Assembly: GCA_017555845.1 (NCBI GenBank)
Contig: JAFZFO010000014.1
Location: 1-44,336 of the forward strand
DNA: 44,336 nucleotides
Source of the DNA: Bacteroidaceae bacterium
GTDB lineage: Bacteria > Bacteroidota > Bacteroidia > Bacteroidales > Bacteroidaceae
Direction: 5' to 3'
In this document: one piece after another, positions 25,552 through 33,443 of the stretch
How positions within the stretch are numbered: position 1 is the first letter of the stretch
How the letters are laid out: every line of letters starts with the position of its first letter
The notes under the pieces: model-generated
The model's input: the letters and a program-made list of their open reading frames with translations, nothing else
What the model was told of the DNA's origin: nothing
The model's database searches: none
Position numbers and translations under genes: made by a program

Positions 25552-26973
25552 ATGCTATTTAATAGTTTTAATTTCATAACATTCTTCTTTTGCGTATTGC
25601 TACTATTGATAATAGAGCAATATACGACAAAACGCATTGTAGTGCGCAATACATTGTTATTGGTAGCGAGCTACATTTTTTACGGTTGGTTCAACATCGG
25701 TTTCCTGCTTATACTATTTTATGTAACATTAGTCAACTACGCAACGGGCTATTTGCTATCTAAAAAAAGCAAGCACAGCAAAGCGACACTGGGAACAGGA
25801 GTTATTCTGTCACTTTTGCCATTGCTTTTTTATAAATACTCGACATTTATAGTAAGCAACATACAGTTATTGATTAACGGGAATGCCGACACAGGATTCC
25901 AGAGCAGTTGGATTATGCCGGTGGGCATCTCCTTCTTCACTTTTCAGGCACTCTCCTATTCTATTGATATCTACAGGGGAAAAATCACAGTTGAACGTTC
26001 CCTGCCTGAATTTATGCTGTTTGTTGCGTTTTTCCCCACCATCCTCTCCGGTCCCATTGAAAAGGAACGTAACCTGTTGCCACAGATAAAGAGCTATCGC
26101 CCAATAGCTATCAATAACTTTATGGAAGGTGCAATGACATTCATCTGGGGTCTGTTCAAGAAGATTGTCATTGCCGACCGCCTATGCGCGTACGTCGATT
26201 GGGTCTATGGCAGTGCGGAATACCAATCTGGTGCAACATTGGCATTTGCAGCAGCATTATACAGCATACAGATCTATTGCGATTTCAGTGGATACTCCGA
26301 TATGGCATGGGGCGTAGCAAAGGCTTTGGGCTTTGATGTAACCCGCAACTTCCGTTTCCCATATTTTGCAACAACAATAAAGGAATTCTGGCGCAGATGG
26401 CACATATCGCTCACATCGTGGTTCACGGAGTATGTCTACTTCTCATTAGGCGGCAACAGAGTCCGCCTAAAGGTACGATGGGTATTCAACATATCAATGG
26501 TATTCCTGCTCTCTGGTATATGGCACGGAGCATCGTGGAACTTCTTGCTATGGGGATGCTTGCATGCAGTATATTACCTTATGGAGTATGCTTGCGGAAT
26601 ACATCGCAAAGATTACAAGCAGCCACGTTACTTACGCCTACCGGCCAATATATTGGTTTTTGTTTTGGTTACAATAGCTTGGATATTCTTCCGCATTGAG
26701 GATTTCTCAACGGCAACATCTGTTATTGGCAAAATAGCAACAGATATAGCATCCCCCATAGCAATGGGAGCATCTACATTCACATTTGCTTGCAACATGC
26801 TTTTGTTAGTTGTATTTATTATATTCGATTGGTTACTATATAAACACATAGCGTTGAAAGAAGAAAAACTTGGAGAGCCAACATTTGTAAACATCATTTG
26901 GCCGGTTGTACTACTTGTGATGATTGCAATGTTCAGCGTCTCCGCAGACAATTTTGTATATTTTCAGTTTTAA
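25552..26973 (+). CDS. MBOAT family O-acyltransferase (AlgI-like)
   Basis: A 473-aa multi-pass membrane protein. The MBOAT core shows ISFFTFQALSYSIDIYRG near residues 125-142, FPTILSGPIEKE near 163, the FRFPYFATTIKEFWRRWHISLTSW block near 266-289, and the presumed catalytic His325 in GIWHGASWNF. AlgI-type proteins carry acyl (usually acetyl) groups across the membrane for transfer to polysaccharide. The next gene encodes an SGNH-fold partner, as in AlgI/AlgJ or PatA/PatB systems. Confidence 0.94.
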   Translation: MLFNSFNFITFFFCVLLLLIIEQYTTKRIVVRNTLLLVASYIFYGWFNIGFLLILFYVTLVNYATGYLLSKKSKHSKATLGTGVILSLLPLLFYKYSTFIVSNIQLLINGNADTGFQSSWIMPVGISFFTFQALSYSIDIYRGKITVERSLPEFMLFVAFFPTILSGPIEKERNLLPQIKSYRPIAINNFMEGAMTFIWGLFKKIVIADRLCAYVDWVYGSAEYQSGATLAFAAALYSIQIYCDFSGYSDMAWGVAKALGFDVTRNFRFPYFATTIKEFWRRWHISLTSWFTEYVYFSLGGNRVRLKVRWVFNISMVFLLSGIWHGASWNFLLWGCLHAVYYLMEYACGIHRKDYKQPRYLRLPANILVFVLVTIAWIFFRIEDFSTATSVIGKIATDIASPIAMGASTFTFACNMLLLVVFIIFDWLLYKHIALKEEKLGEPTFVNIIWPVVLLVMIAMFSVSADNFVYFQF

Positions 26974-27018
26974 TGAGGAACTTGGAATGTCTATCTTTAA
27001 TTGCTAATCATTATAAAA

Positions 27019-27915
27019 ATGAAATACATAAAAGGACTTATTATAATTATCATACTGTTCTTCACTTGTGACTTTGCAGTTGAGCGGTTTATGAAGCACG
27101 GTATTGATGAGATGTATGGTTTGAACCAGTATGCTGACGTTTTGCTTATCGGTCACTCACATCTTATGCTCGCAACTGACAAGCAACAGATGGAGAACGA
27201 CCTAGGAATGAAGGTTTCAAAATACACACGTGAGGGTGTGAACGTATCAGACCGTAAAATCATGATACAGCAAATCCTTGATTCGGGATATGGCGATTCG
27301 TTGAAGATTGTACTATATGGAGTAGACCTCTGTACTTTCACAGGTGAAGGTTTGAGCGCCAATTCATATAAGTTATTCTATCCTTTCATTGATGATAAAA
27401 ATATCGGCAACTACATACGTCAACAAGGTGGAGCAAAAGACTATTGGCTTCACAAGTTGGTACGCACAAGCCGTTACAGCGATGATGGTTTCAAGAATGG
27501 AGCTTTCCGTGGATGGTTGCACAACTGGAGTAACTTGAAAAGCGGAACAGTTGACATTGAAGCCTACAAGCGACGTTTGCAGAATGGTGATGAACGACAT
27601 ATACAAATGAATCCCGAACTAATTGCTGAGTTCAAGGAGAGCATTGGAATGCTTACTGAACGTGGTATAACAGTAGCATTGGTCAATACACCGACATTGG
27701 ATTTACTCAACAACTTTGAAGCGGACAAGTACGATATGATAGTAGAGTGGTTTCAGACTTATGCCGATGAACGGCTATTGGTTGAGTACTGGGATTTCAA
27801 TCCAGAATACTCATCTCAACATGAGCTATTCTATGATCGCCTACATCTCAATTCAATAGGGCAGAAAGTTATCAGTAAAGAAATTACCCAAAGTTTAAAG
27901 AATTTATATGATTAA
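27019..27915 (+). CDS. SGNH-fold acyltransferase/hydrolase, partner of the MBOAT protein
   Basis: I choose ATG 27019 over a TTG 18 nt upstream. The 298-aa protein has an N-terminal hydrophobic segment (about 5-18, GLIIIIILFFTCDF) as a signal anchor. Ser47 in LLIGHSHL replaces the GDS of block I, and Asp273/His276 in YDRLHLNSIGQKVIS form block V. The short Ser-Asp-His set agrees with a periplasmic acetyl-transfer enzyme of the AlgJ/AlgX/DltD sort. It directly follows the MBOAT gene and overlaps the polymerase gene by 8 nt. Confidence 0.83.
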   Translation: MKYIKGLIIIIILFFTCDFAVERFMKHGIDEMYGLNQYADVLLIGHSHLMLATDKQQMENDLGMKVSKYTREGVNVSDRKIMIQQILDSGYGDSLKIVLYGVDLCTFTGEGLSANSYKLFYPFIDDKNIGNYIRQQGGAKDYWLHKLVRTSRYSDDGFKNGAFRGWLHNWSNLKSGTVDIEAYKRRLQNGDERHIQMNPELIAEFKESIGMLTERGITVALVNTPTLDLLNNFEADKYDMIVEWFQTYADERLLVEYWDFNPEYSSQHELFYDRLHLNSIGQKVISKEITQSLKNLYD

Positions 27916-29095
27916 TAATTTAATATATATATACAGACTTTTTCCCAAAAGTATATGGAAGCTAACTTTGCTTCAAATACTTTTCGTTGCAAGAACAACT
28001 TTTTTTACAACCAACAGAACCGTCGGTGATTATTCTATTGCATCAAGTTCATCAAGCGCAATAGTTCTTTTAGTCATTATATTATCAATATACGTCATAC
28101 TAAATAACTATCGTTACTTCAGACAAGCCAATAGAATCATTTCAAAATTAGTTATATTTTATCTTGTTTGCGTTGGCAGCCTTGTCTGGGCTGGCGTTCA
28201 TATTGTCATAATATTCAAAGCGCTTGAAGTTTTTTGTAACATTTATTTAATGTATATAATTGCATCAAAAATAGGTAACACTAGGTTACTGCTTATATAT
28301 ATCATAGTTTTATCGACAATTATGACATATCTTGATGTAATAAATTCTATGAGGCTGTTTGGGTTCGGCTTTCATCACACAAACTCATATAGTATGTCTG
28401 CCATGATTGGTTTCCTGCTATGTCTCCAAGCCAAAAGGTATAATTTATTAAGTTCAAAGGAAGCGAATATCTTCATGATACTGAACTTATTGGCTATAAT
28501 AGGTGGTACAAGCAGCGCTACATATATATCATTTATAGCAGGACTTATACTTGTATATTCATCCAACAAGAAAGGCTTCAATTTCGGAAAGATATTGTTT
28601 GTTTCTTTTTTAACGGTCATTATATATCATCTGTTCAGCGACATTATTTTTGAATTCATTTTCCAAGGTAAATCACAACAAGATATAGAAACAGGAACTG
28701 GAAGAAGCGCTATTTTCGAAGCTAGTATAAACAGTTGGCGAGATAGTCCCATATTGGGTCATGGTTATATAATCGGAGAAAGGAATCTTGGAGAATACGG
28801 TTTGGGTATAAACGTTTTATCAACGCACAACTCCTATTTGTCGGTTCTTGTGGATACTGGAATTGTAGGCTTATTCTTTTTCTTGAACTATTTGATTTCA
28901 TGGGTATACAATTTACTCAAGAAGTCAAGTAAAAACGTATATGCAGCAATTCTACTACCTGTCGTTATTGCATGCAGCATCAACTGTCTTTCATTCCCTG
29001 CAATTGGAGCTGATTGGACTTATGTTGGTTCATTGATTTTTCTTATGTACATTATGACTAACTTATATATGAATAATAACACTATCAAATCATAA
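27908..29095 (+). CDS. O-antigen polymerase/ligase-like membrane protein (Wzy candidate)
   Basis: A 395-aa protein with about 10-11 hydrophobic segments and one long periplasmic loop. Within the loop region are DSPILGHGYIIGE near residues 279-291 and LSTHNSYLSVLVDTGIVGLFF near 303-323, the pattern shared by Wzy and WaaL (PF04932). Position among flippase and transferases favours Wzy. Low primary conservation in the family leaves ligase as an alternative. Confidence 0.82.
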   Translation: MINNLIYIYRLFPKSIWKLTLLQILFVARTTFFTTNRTVGDYSIASSSSSAIVLLVIILSIYVILNNYRYFRQANRIISKLVIFYLVCVGSLVWAGVHIVIIFKALEVFCNIYLMYIIASKIGNTRLLLIYIIVLSTIMTYLDVINSMRLFGFGFHHTNSYSMSAMIGFLLCLQAKRYNLLSSKEANIFMILNLLAIIGGTSSATYISFIAGLILVYSSNKKGFNFGKILFVSFLTVIIYHLFSDIIFEFIFQGKSQQDIETGTGRSAIFEASINSWRDSPILGHGYIIGERNLGEYGLGINVLSTHNSYLSVLVDTGIVGLFFFLNYLISWVYNLLKKSSKNVYAAILLPVVIACSINCLSFPAIGADWTYVGSLIFLMYIMTNLYMNNNTIKS

Positions 29096-29099
29096 ACTT

Positions 29100-30260
29100 A
29101 TGAAGCTATTGTGGATTAACCCTTCTTTTTTAGATTACAGAATACCTTTATATAGAACCATTAATCACTTACTTAACGGTCAGTTCTCATTAATATTTTC
29201 TAAGCGCAGAGTCCCGCAAAGATGTATAGATAAGATTCAAAAAAATATTGGAGAAAATGCACTAGGACTTGAAAAGGACAAGCTTATATCATTTGGACAA
29301 AAAATAGAATTTGCAAACAAAGGTATCAGCATTCCTTTTACAAAGGGATTATACAAATTGATAAAAAGCAGCAAGCCTGACATTATCATTGCAGAAGGTT
29401 TCTTTCAATTCACGCCATTAGCTGTACTATACTCGTTTATAAATCGAAAGCCGCTGTTAATAGCATATGAACGGACAGCACACACAGAGCGTAACTGCCC
29501 ATTATGGAGACGACTATACAGACGCTTTATAGGTATTTTTGTAAGTGGTTATATTGCAAATGGACAATTGACAAAGGAGTATTTAATTTCACAAGGTATT
29601 AAACGAGAAAAGATATTTACCGGTGCAATGTGTGCTGACAGTGAGGGTTTAGCACAAAAAGTAGCAGCACTTCCTAGCGAAGAAAAAAAACTAATAAAGA
29701 CAAACTTAATTGGTAAAGAAGGTAACGGCTTATTATACATCTTTGTAGGCAGGATCATTGAGTTAAAAGGAGTCAACAATCTTCTTGAAGCATGGTCTGA
29801 ACACATCATAAGCAATCCTAAAGATAAATTACTAATTGTTGGTGATGGTCCCCTACTGAAAGAATATCAAAAAACATATCCAAACAAATCCATAATTTTC
29901 ACAGGTGGAATAGACTACTCGGATATATACAAATACTATGCAGTTTCAGATGTCTTTATTATCCCAACTTTAGAGGATAATTGGAGTCTTGTAGTACCCG
30001 AAGCGATGGCTTGCGGTTTGCCTATCGCTTGTTCGATATATAATGGTTGCTACCCAGAATTAGTAAAGAAAGATATAAATGGAATAACTTTTGACCCATT
30101 AAAAAAAGAAAGCATTATAGAAACTTTAGCTTATTTCCATACACAGGACCTTGGGATAATGGGTAAAAACTCCATTGAGATTGAAAAAAAATACAACCCA
30201 GAAAACACAGCAAACAATATCATTAATGCTATTACACACATATATAATAGTAAGAAATAG
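29100..30260 (+). CDS. Glycosyltransferase family 4
   Basis: A 386-aa GT-B enzyme. The N-terminal Rossmann part opens MKLLWINPSFLDYRIPLY. The C-terminal part has LLYIFVGRIIELKGVNNLLEAW near residues 210-231, LLIVGDGPLLKEYQK near 243-257, VFIIPTLEDNWSLVVPEAMACGLP near 284-307 with the E-x7-E motif. It retains the donor nucleotide-sugar binding signature; the specific sugar cannot be called. It starts 4 nt after the polymerase gene. Confidence 0.9.
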   Translation: MKLLWINPSFLDYRIPLYRTINHLLNGQFSLIFSKRRVPQRCIDKIQKNIGENALGLEKDKLISFGQKIEFANKGISIPFTKGLYKLIKSSKPDIIIAEGFFQFTPLAVLYSFINRKPLLIAYERTAHTERNCPLWRRLYRRFIGIFVSGYIANGQLTKEYLISQGIKREKIFTGAMCADSEGLAQKVAALPSEEKKLIKTNLIGKEGNGLLYIFVGRIIELKGVNNLLEAWSEHIISNPKDKLLIVGDGPLLKEYQKTYPNKSIIFTGGIDYSDIYKYYAVSDVFIIPTLEDNWSLVVPEAMACGLPIACSIYNGCYPELVKKDINGITFDPLKKESIIETLAYFHTQDLGIMGKNSIEIEKKYNPENTANNIINAITHIYNSKK

Positions 30261-30305
30261 AAAAAAACATTTGTTTTCGCAAGCTTTTAGGTAATGATAT
30301 TGGTG

Positions 30306-30479
30306 TTGACCTACGACTTGTTTTTTCGCGAACTTGTCATCATGACCATACCTTAACGAAAACATAAAAAATGTTCTTGATAAGTGTAGCGAACTAATGG
30401 ACAAGAACCGAAAATCGATGTTCGCAGGGGGTAAAGTCAATGTATCTGAAATAGATACTTCATTTTACTCAATATGACA
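30306..30479 (+). repeat. Dispersed inverted-repeat element E1
   Basis: Left part: TTGAC, then TTCGCGAA (30325-30332), then CTTGTCATCATGAC. Right part: AGATACTTC and TACTCAATATGAC. The same words in the same order lie at 35272-35373 (E2), although the inner lengths differ. This is the only recognisable content of the 267-nt gap before the next gene. Confidence 0.6.
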
Positions 30480-30527
30480 AACACTATTTGGATCTACAGT
30501 TATATTGTTGCTAACTATTTTTTATAT

Positions 30528-31625
30528 ATGCAAAAAAAACGACTGCTTTTCATCACTCCGTTGCCACCACCTGTACATGGCAGTGCAATGGTAAGCCAAT
30601 ACATAAAGGAGTGCCGTGAGTTGCAAGATGAATTCCAATGTGACTTTGTAAACCTCTCAACATCACGTCACATTGACGAGATTGGGAAAAGATCGCTAAT
30701 GAAATATATTCGTTTCTTTGGAGCATATTTTATTACGTTCTGGAGGTTGCTGACGCACCGTTATGCTCTATGCTACCTGGCAATAACCTGCCATGGTTTG
30801 GGTTTCCTTAAAGATGCACCGTTTGTGTTGCTGTGCAAGCTGTTCGGTAGAAAGGTTGTGATACACCAGCATAACAAGGGTATGAGCAAGTGTGTAGAGA
30901 AGCAACCTTACAAATGGTTATTGCCGGTGGTATACAGGAACACAAAAGTCATTCTGCTATCGTGGCATCTGTACACTGACATAGAGAAGATTGTCAAGAA
31001 AGAGCAAGTAATTATTTGCCCCAACGGTATCCTTGAGCTATTTGACGAAGAACCACATTTTGAGCGTAATAACAATGTTCCACAGCTTTTGTTCCTGTCG
31101 AACCTGATTCCAAGCAAGGGAGTGTATGTACTGCTCGATGCTTTAAAAATTCTCAAAGAGAAGGGATATAAGTTTTTATGCAACTTTGTAGGCGGAGAGA
31201 GCAAGGAAATTACAAAGGAGATCTTTGCTCAGACTGTAGAAGAACGTGAGCTGGACGGAATGGCTATGTACCATGGACCAAAATATGGTAAAGAAAAGAC
31301 TGCATTCTTCACTAACTCTGATATTTTTGTTCAACCTACATTTGAAGACTGTTTCCCCTTGACACTCTTGGAAGCAATGCAGTACAAACTGCCTATAGTT
31401 TCAACTGATGAGGGCGCGGTTCCCGATATGGTAAAAAATGAGACCAACGGTTTCGTTTGCAAAAGAATGGATGTTGATTCAACAGCTGATGCTATTGCAA
31501 GATTATTGGATAGCAAAGAATTGCGTACCCTATTGGGTGAGAATGGATATAGACTGTTCAAGAAGTATTATACATTAGATGTCTTCAACAAAGGTATAAC
31601 CGAGATTTTAAAAGAACAGATATAA
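30528..31625 (+). CDS. Glycosyltransferase family 4
   Basis: I place the start at ATG 30528 (MQKKRLLFITPLPPPVHGSAM), the natural start of the GT-B N-domain with its PPPVHGSA glycine-loop; an ATG 54 nt upstream adds hydrophobic non-homologous residues. The 365-aa protein has LLFLSNLIPSKGVYVLLDALK near residues 182-202, and the E-x7-E-type block TFEDCFPLTLLEAMQYKLPIVS near 271-292. It is closer to 50% GC than the genes before it, and is separated from the operon by E1, so it may have arrived separately. Confidence 0.9.
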   Translation: MQKKRLLFITPLPPPVHGSAMVSQYIKECRELQDEFQCDFVNLSTSRHIDEIGKRSLMKYIRFFGAYFITFWRLLTHRYALCYLAITCHGLGFLKDAPFVLLCKLFGRKVVIHQHNKGMSKCVEKQPYKWLLPVVYRNTKVILLSWHLYTDIEKIVKKEQVIICPNGILELFDEEPHFERNNNVPQLLFLSNLIPSKGVYVLLDALKILKEKGYKFLCNFVGGESKEITKEIFAQTVEERELDGMAMYHGPKYGKEKTAFFTNSDIFVQPTFEDCFPLTLLEAMQYKLPIVSTDEGAVPDMVKNETNGFVCKRMDVDSTADAIARLLDSKELRTLLGENGYRLFKKYYTLDVFNKGITEILKEQI

Positions 31626-31648
31626 TTATGGCCAAGTAAGGCTGATCT

Positions 31649-31684
31649 GACCCCAAAAAGTTAGACAAAAAACTTTTGGGGGTC
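31649..31684. mobile_element. Probable IS3-family end remnant
   Basis: GACCCCAAAAAGTT (31649-31662) and AACTTTTGGGGGTC (31671-31684) form a 14-bp inverted pair with one mismatch and an 8-nt loop, preceded by CTGATCT. The GACCCC-AAAAGTT-AGACA word order resembles terminal repeats of IS3-family elements. No transposase is present. It could alternatively serve as a weak terminator for the GT4 gene. Confidence 0.4.
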
Positions 31685-31735
31685 ACTTCACTTCAGGCAC
31701 AAAAAGGACTTAATATAAAAAGCATTTATAAATAC

Positions 31736-32749
31736 ATGTCTAAAAAAAGAAAAAGCAATATCGAGTTGTTAAGAATAATTTCAATGATGTTAGTACTATT
31801 ATGTCATTACGTACCAACTCGTGAAAATGGTATGCATAATGGTGTCAATGCGCTAAATGAGAATTTATTGGGAACAATTATCAATCTTGAACTAAGAAGC
31901 CTTAGCATCGTTTGCACGCATTGCTTTATTTTAATATCTGGATACTTTGGTATCAAATTCAAAATAAAATCATTAGCAAATCTTTTATTCCAGATGTTAT
32001 TTTGGTGCATTGTTTGCATTATTATAGCAGCTTTGTTAGCGGGAGATTTATCCCCAGTCCCATCCATTAAAACATTCATCACATCGATTGTATATGGTTG
32101 GTTTCCTTGCGGTTACATCATATTATTCATTGTTTCTCCTATTTTAAATTCTTTTATAAACTCTTGTTCTGAGAAGGAATTAGGCAAATACATTATATAC
32201 TTTTATTTGTTAAGCACAATAGGTGGATATATACTAGGCTTCACAGATTTCAATGCAGGAATGAGCGCTTTGAGTATGTGTGGGCTATATTTAATTGGAG
32301 CATATTTGAGAAGCAGCAAACTGAAAATATTCACTCTAAAAGCAAGAGGAGATTTATTGATGTACATAGGATTAGGTGTTTTAATGGTAGTAATAAACTT
32401 GGTATTATTATATTTTAAGATATACTCATCACCATATGGATATCTTAATCCAATAGTAATAGCAATGTCAATATACCTATTCTTATACTTTTTAAAGATT
32501 GATATAGGCAGTAATAAAATCATAAATTTCTTTTCGGCTTCAGCATTCTCCATATATTTATTCCACTGCAATATATACACTGGAGATTATATAAGCCAAA
32601 TTTGGAAAGATATTAATATACATTTTGGTATATTATCGTCAATATTAATGGGGTTGCTTTCATTTATTACAATATACCTATTTTGCACTTTAATAGACCA
32701 AACACGTATATCTATATACAAAAAGATTATCAGCAAATTTCAACAATAA
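31736..32749 (+). CDS. Acyltransferase family 3 membrane protein
   Basis: Start ATG 31736 gives MSKKRKSNIELLRIISMMLVLLCHY, the usual opening of PF01757 proteins with His in the first helix; a start 60 nt upstream would run through the IS-like repeat. The 337-aa protein has about 10 hydrophobic segments, with FSIYLFHCNIYTG (near residues 280-292, reading SAFSIYLFHCN) as the typical late-helix motif. Members O-acetylate surface sugars using cytoplasmic acyl-CoA. It would be the second acylation system in this locus, beside the MBOAT-SGNH pair. Confidence 0.88.
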   Translation: MSKKRKSNIELLRIISMMLVLLCHYVPTRENGMHNGVNALNENLLGTIINLELRSLSIVCTHCFILISGYFGIKFKIKSLANLLFQMLFWCIVCIIIAALLAGDLSPVPSIKTFITSIVYGWFPCGYIILFIVSPILNSFINSCSEKELGKYIIYFYLLSTIGGYILGFTDFNAGMSALSMCGLYLIGAYLRSSKLKIFTLKARGDLLMYIGLGVLMVVINLVLLYFKIYSSPYGYLNPIVIAMSIYLFLYFLKIDIGSNKIINFFSASAFSIYLFHCNIYTGDYISQIWKDINIHFGILSSILMGLLSFITIYLFCTLIDQTRISIYKKIISKFQQ

Positions 32750-32750
32750 G

Positions 32751-32936
32751 ATTATACATTACTTTCCCAAAAACCATCTGTCGCTACAACCAAGCCACAA
32801 GTTCTTGCAGAATTTTACGCAGGGGTGGTGGTACCGCACTCTTGAATATGCCATTTTTTTAATAAAGAAAGCCAGCGGCAACGACAAAGGAAAAATCATT
32901 GCCCACCTGAAAGAACATTATAACATAGTGCTATGA
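32751..32936 (+). pseudogene. C-terminal fragment of an unknown gene
   Basis: A 61-codon open stretch directly after the acyltransferase stop has no start codon of its own. It reads HYFPKNHLSLQPSHKFLQ, then GWWYRTLEYAIFLIKKA and SGNDKGKIIAHLKEHYNIVL before TGA. Amino-acid composition looks protein-like, and the codons differ from neighbours. I do not recognise the family. It is probably the tail of a gene cut by the rearrangement that left the IS-like ends, but chance openness cannot be excluded. Confidence 0.35.
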
Positions 32937-32944
32937 GCATGTAA

Positions 32945-33027
32945 ATAAACAAAGTGTGCCGCGTTATCACAACGGGGCACACTTTCCTCCCTATCACAGG
33001 AGTTCTGCTTTTTTTGAAAATTGTATA
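32945..33027 (-). ncRNA. Candidate small RNA
   Basis: On the minus strand a consensus promoter (33065-33034) is followed ~80 nt later by a 10-bp stem AAAGTGTGCC/GGCACACTTT (arms 32985-32976 and 32960-32951), then TGTTTATTT. A transcript of roughly 80-90 nt would result. A 37-codon ATG frame also crosses it (MLYNFQKKQNSCDREES...), but runs through the hairpin, and I see no ribosome site. No known RNA family is recognised. Confidence 0.35.
32951..32985 (-). terminator. Hairpin ending the candidate small RNA
   Basis: 10-bp perfect stem with a 15-nt loop; on the minus strand it is followed by the T-rich TGTTTATTT. On the plus strand no T-run follows. Confidence 0.5.
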
Positions 33028-33033
33028 ACATCA

Positions 33034-33065
33034 CAAAGATAGTGCATCATTTTTGAGTTTACAAA
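33034..33065 (-). promoter_or_regulatory. Minus-strand promoter upstream of the candidate small RNA
   Basis: TTTG (33065-33062), 20 nt, TATCTTTG (33041-33034): a full match to TTTG/TAnnTTTG. No annotated gene lies within 3 kb downstream on this strand. Confidence 0.65.
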
Positions 33066-33151
33066 TATTTTTAGCCTTTTTTTGCTATATCAATATAAAT
33101 CATTCGTGCAGGAATAGATTTTTCGCTACGTTCTGTCGGGATAACTTCGTT

Positions 33152-33346
33152 TTATTCGGGCGAACAAATATCGCCCTTGCATTTATACAGTTCCCACTCC
33201 TCTAATTCCAGCAGTGTTGCCACTCTATAATGCTCACTTGTGGCACTCACACCTTTGCCCTCACGGAAGAATACACGTTCTTCAATTGGAAGATTCTCAA
33301 GATTCTGGGTGTAATAGACACCCTTCTGTTTTTCAAGTTTATTCAT
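33152..33346 (-). CDS. Small hypothetical protein, 64 aa
   Basis: I use ATG at 33346 (MNKLEKQKGVYYTQNLENLP) rather than a TTG two codons upstream. The short protein is acidic overall, without membrane segment or signal, ending ELYKCKGDICSPE with a CxxxxxC pair. It lies 97 nt downstream of the tail-fibre-like gene on the same strand, with CCTTTAA-type heptads in the gap. No family recognised; it may be a companion of the large gene. Confidence 0.5.
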   Translation of the reverse strand: MNKLEKQKGVYYTQNLENLPIEERVFFREGKGVSATSEHYRVATLLELEEWELYKCKGDICSPE

Positions 33347-33443
33347 AGACAATAGTTATTTACCGTTTTATACATTATTGAACCCTCGGTTTTATCAAAC
33401 CTCGGCTTTAACCATTAACCTCTGACCTTTAACCTTTGTTTCA

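Noticed and set aside
27001-27018. TTG start for the SGNH gene
   Set aside because: An ATG 18 nt downstream gives a normal membrane-anchor N-terminus; the TTG extension adds only LIIIK-type residues.
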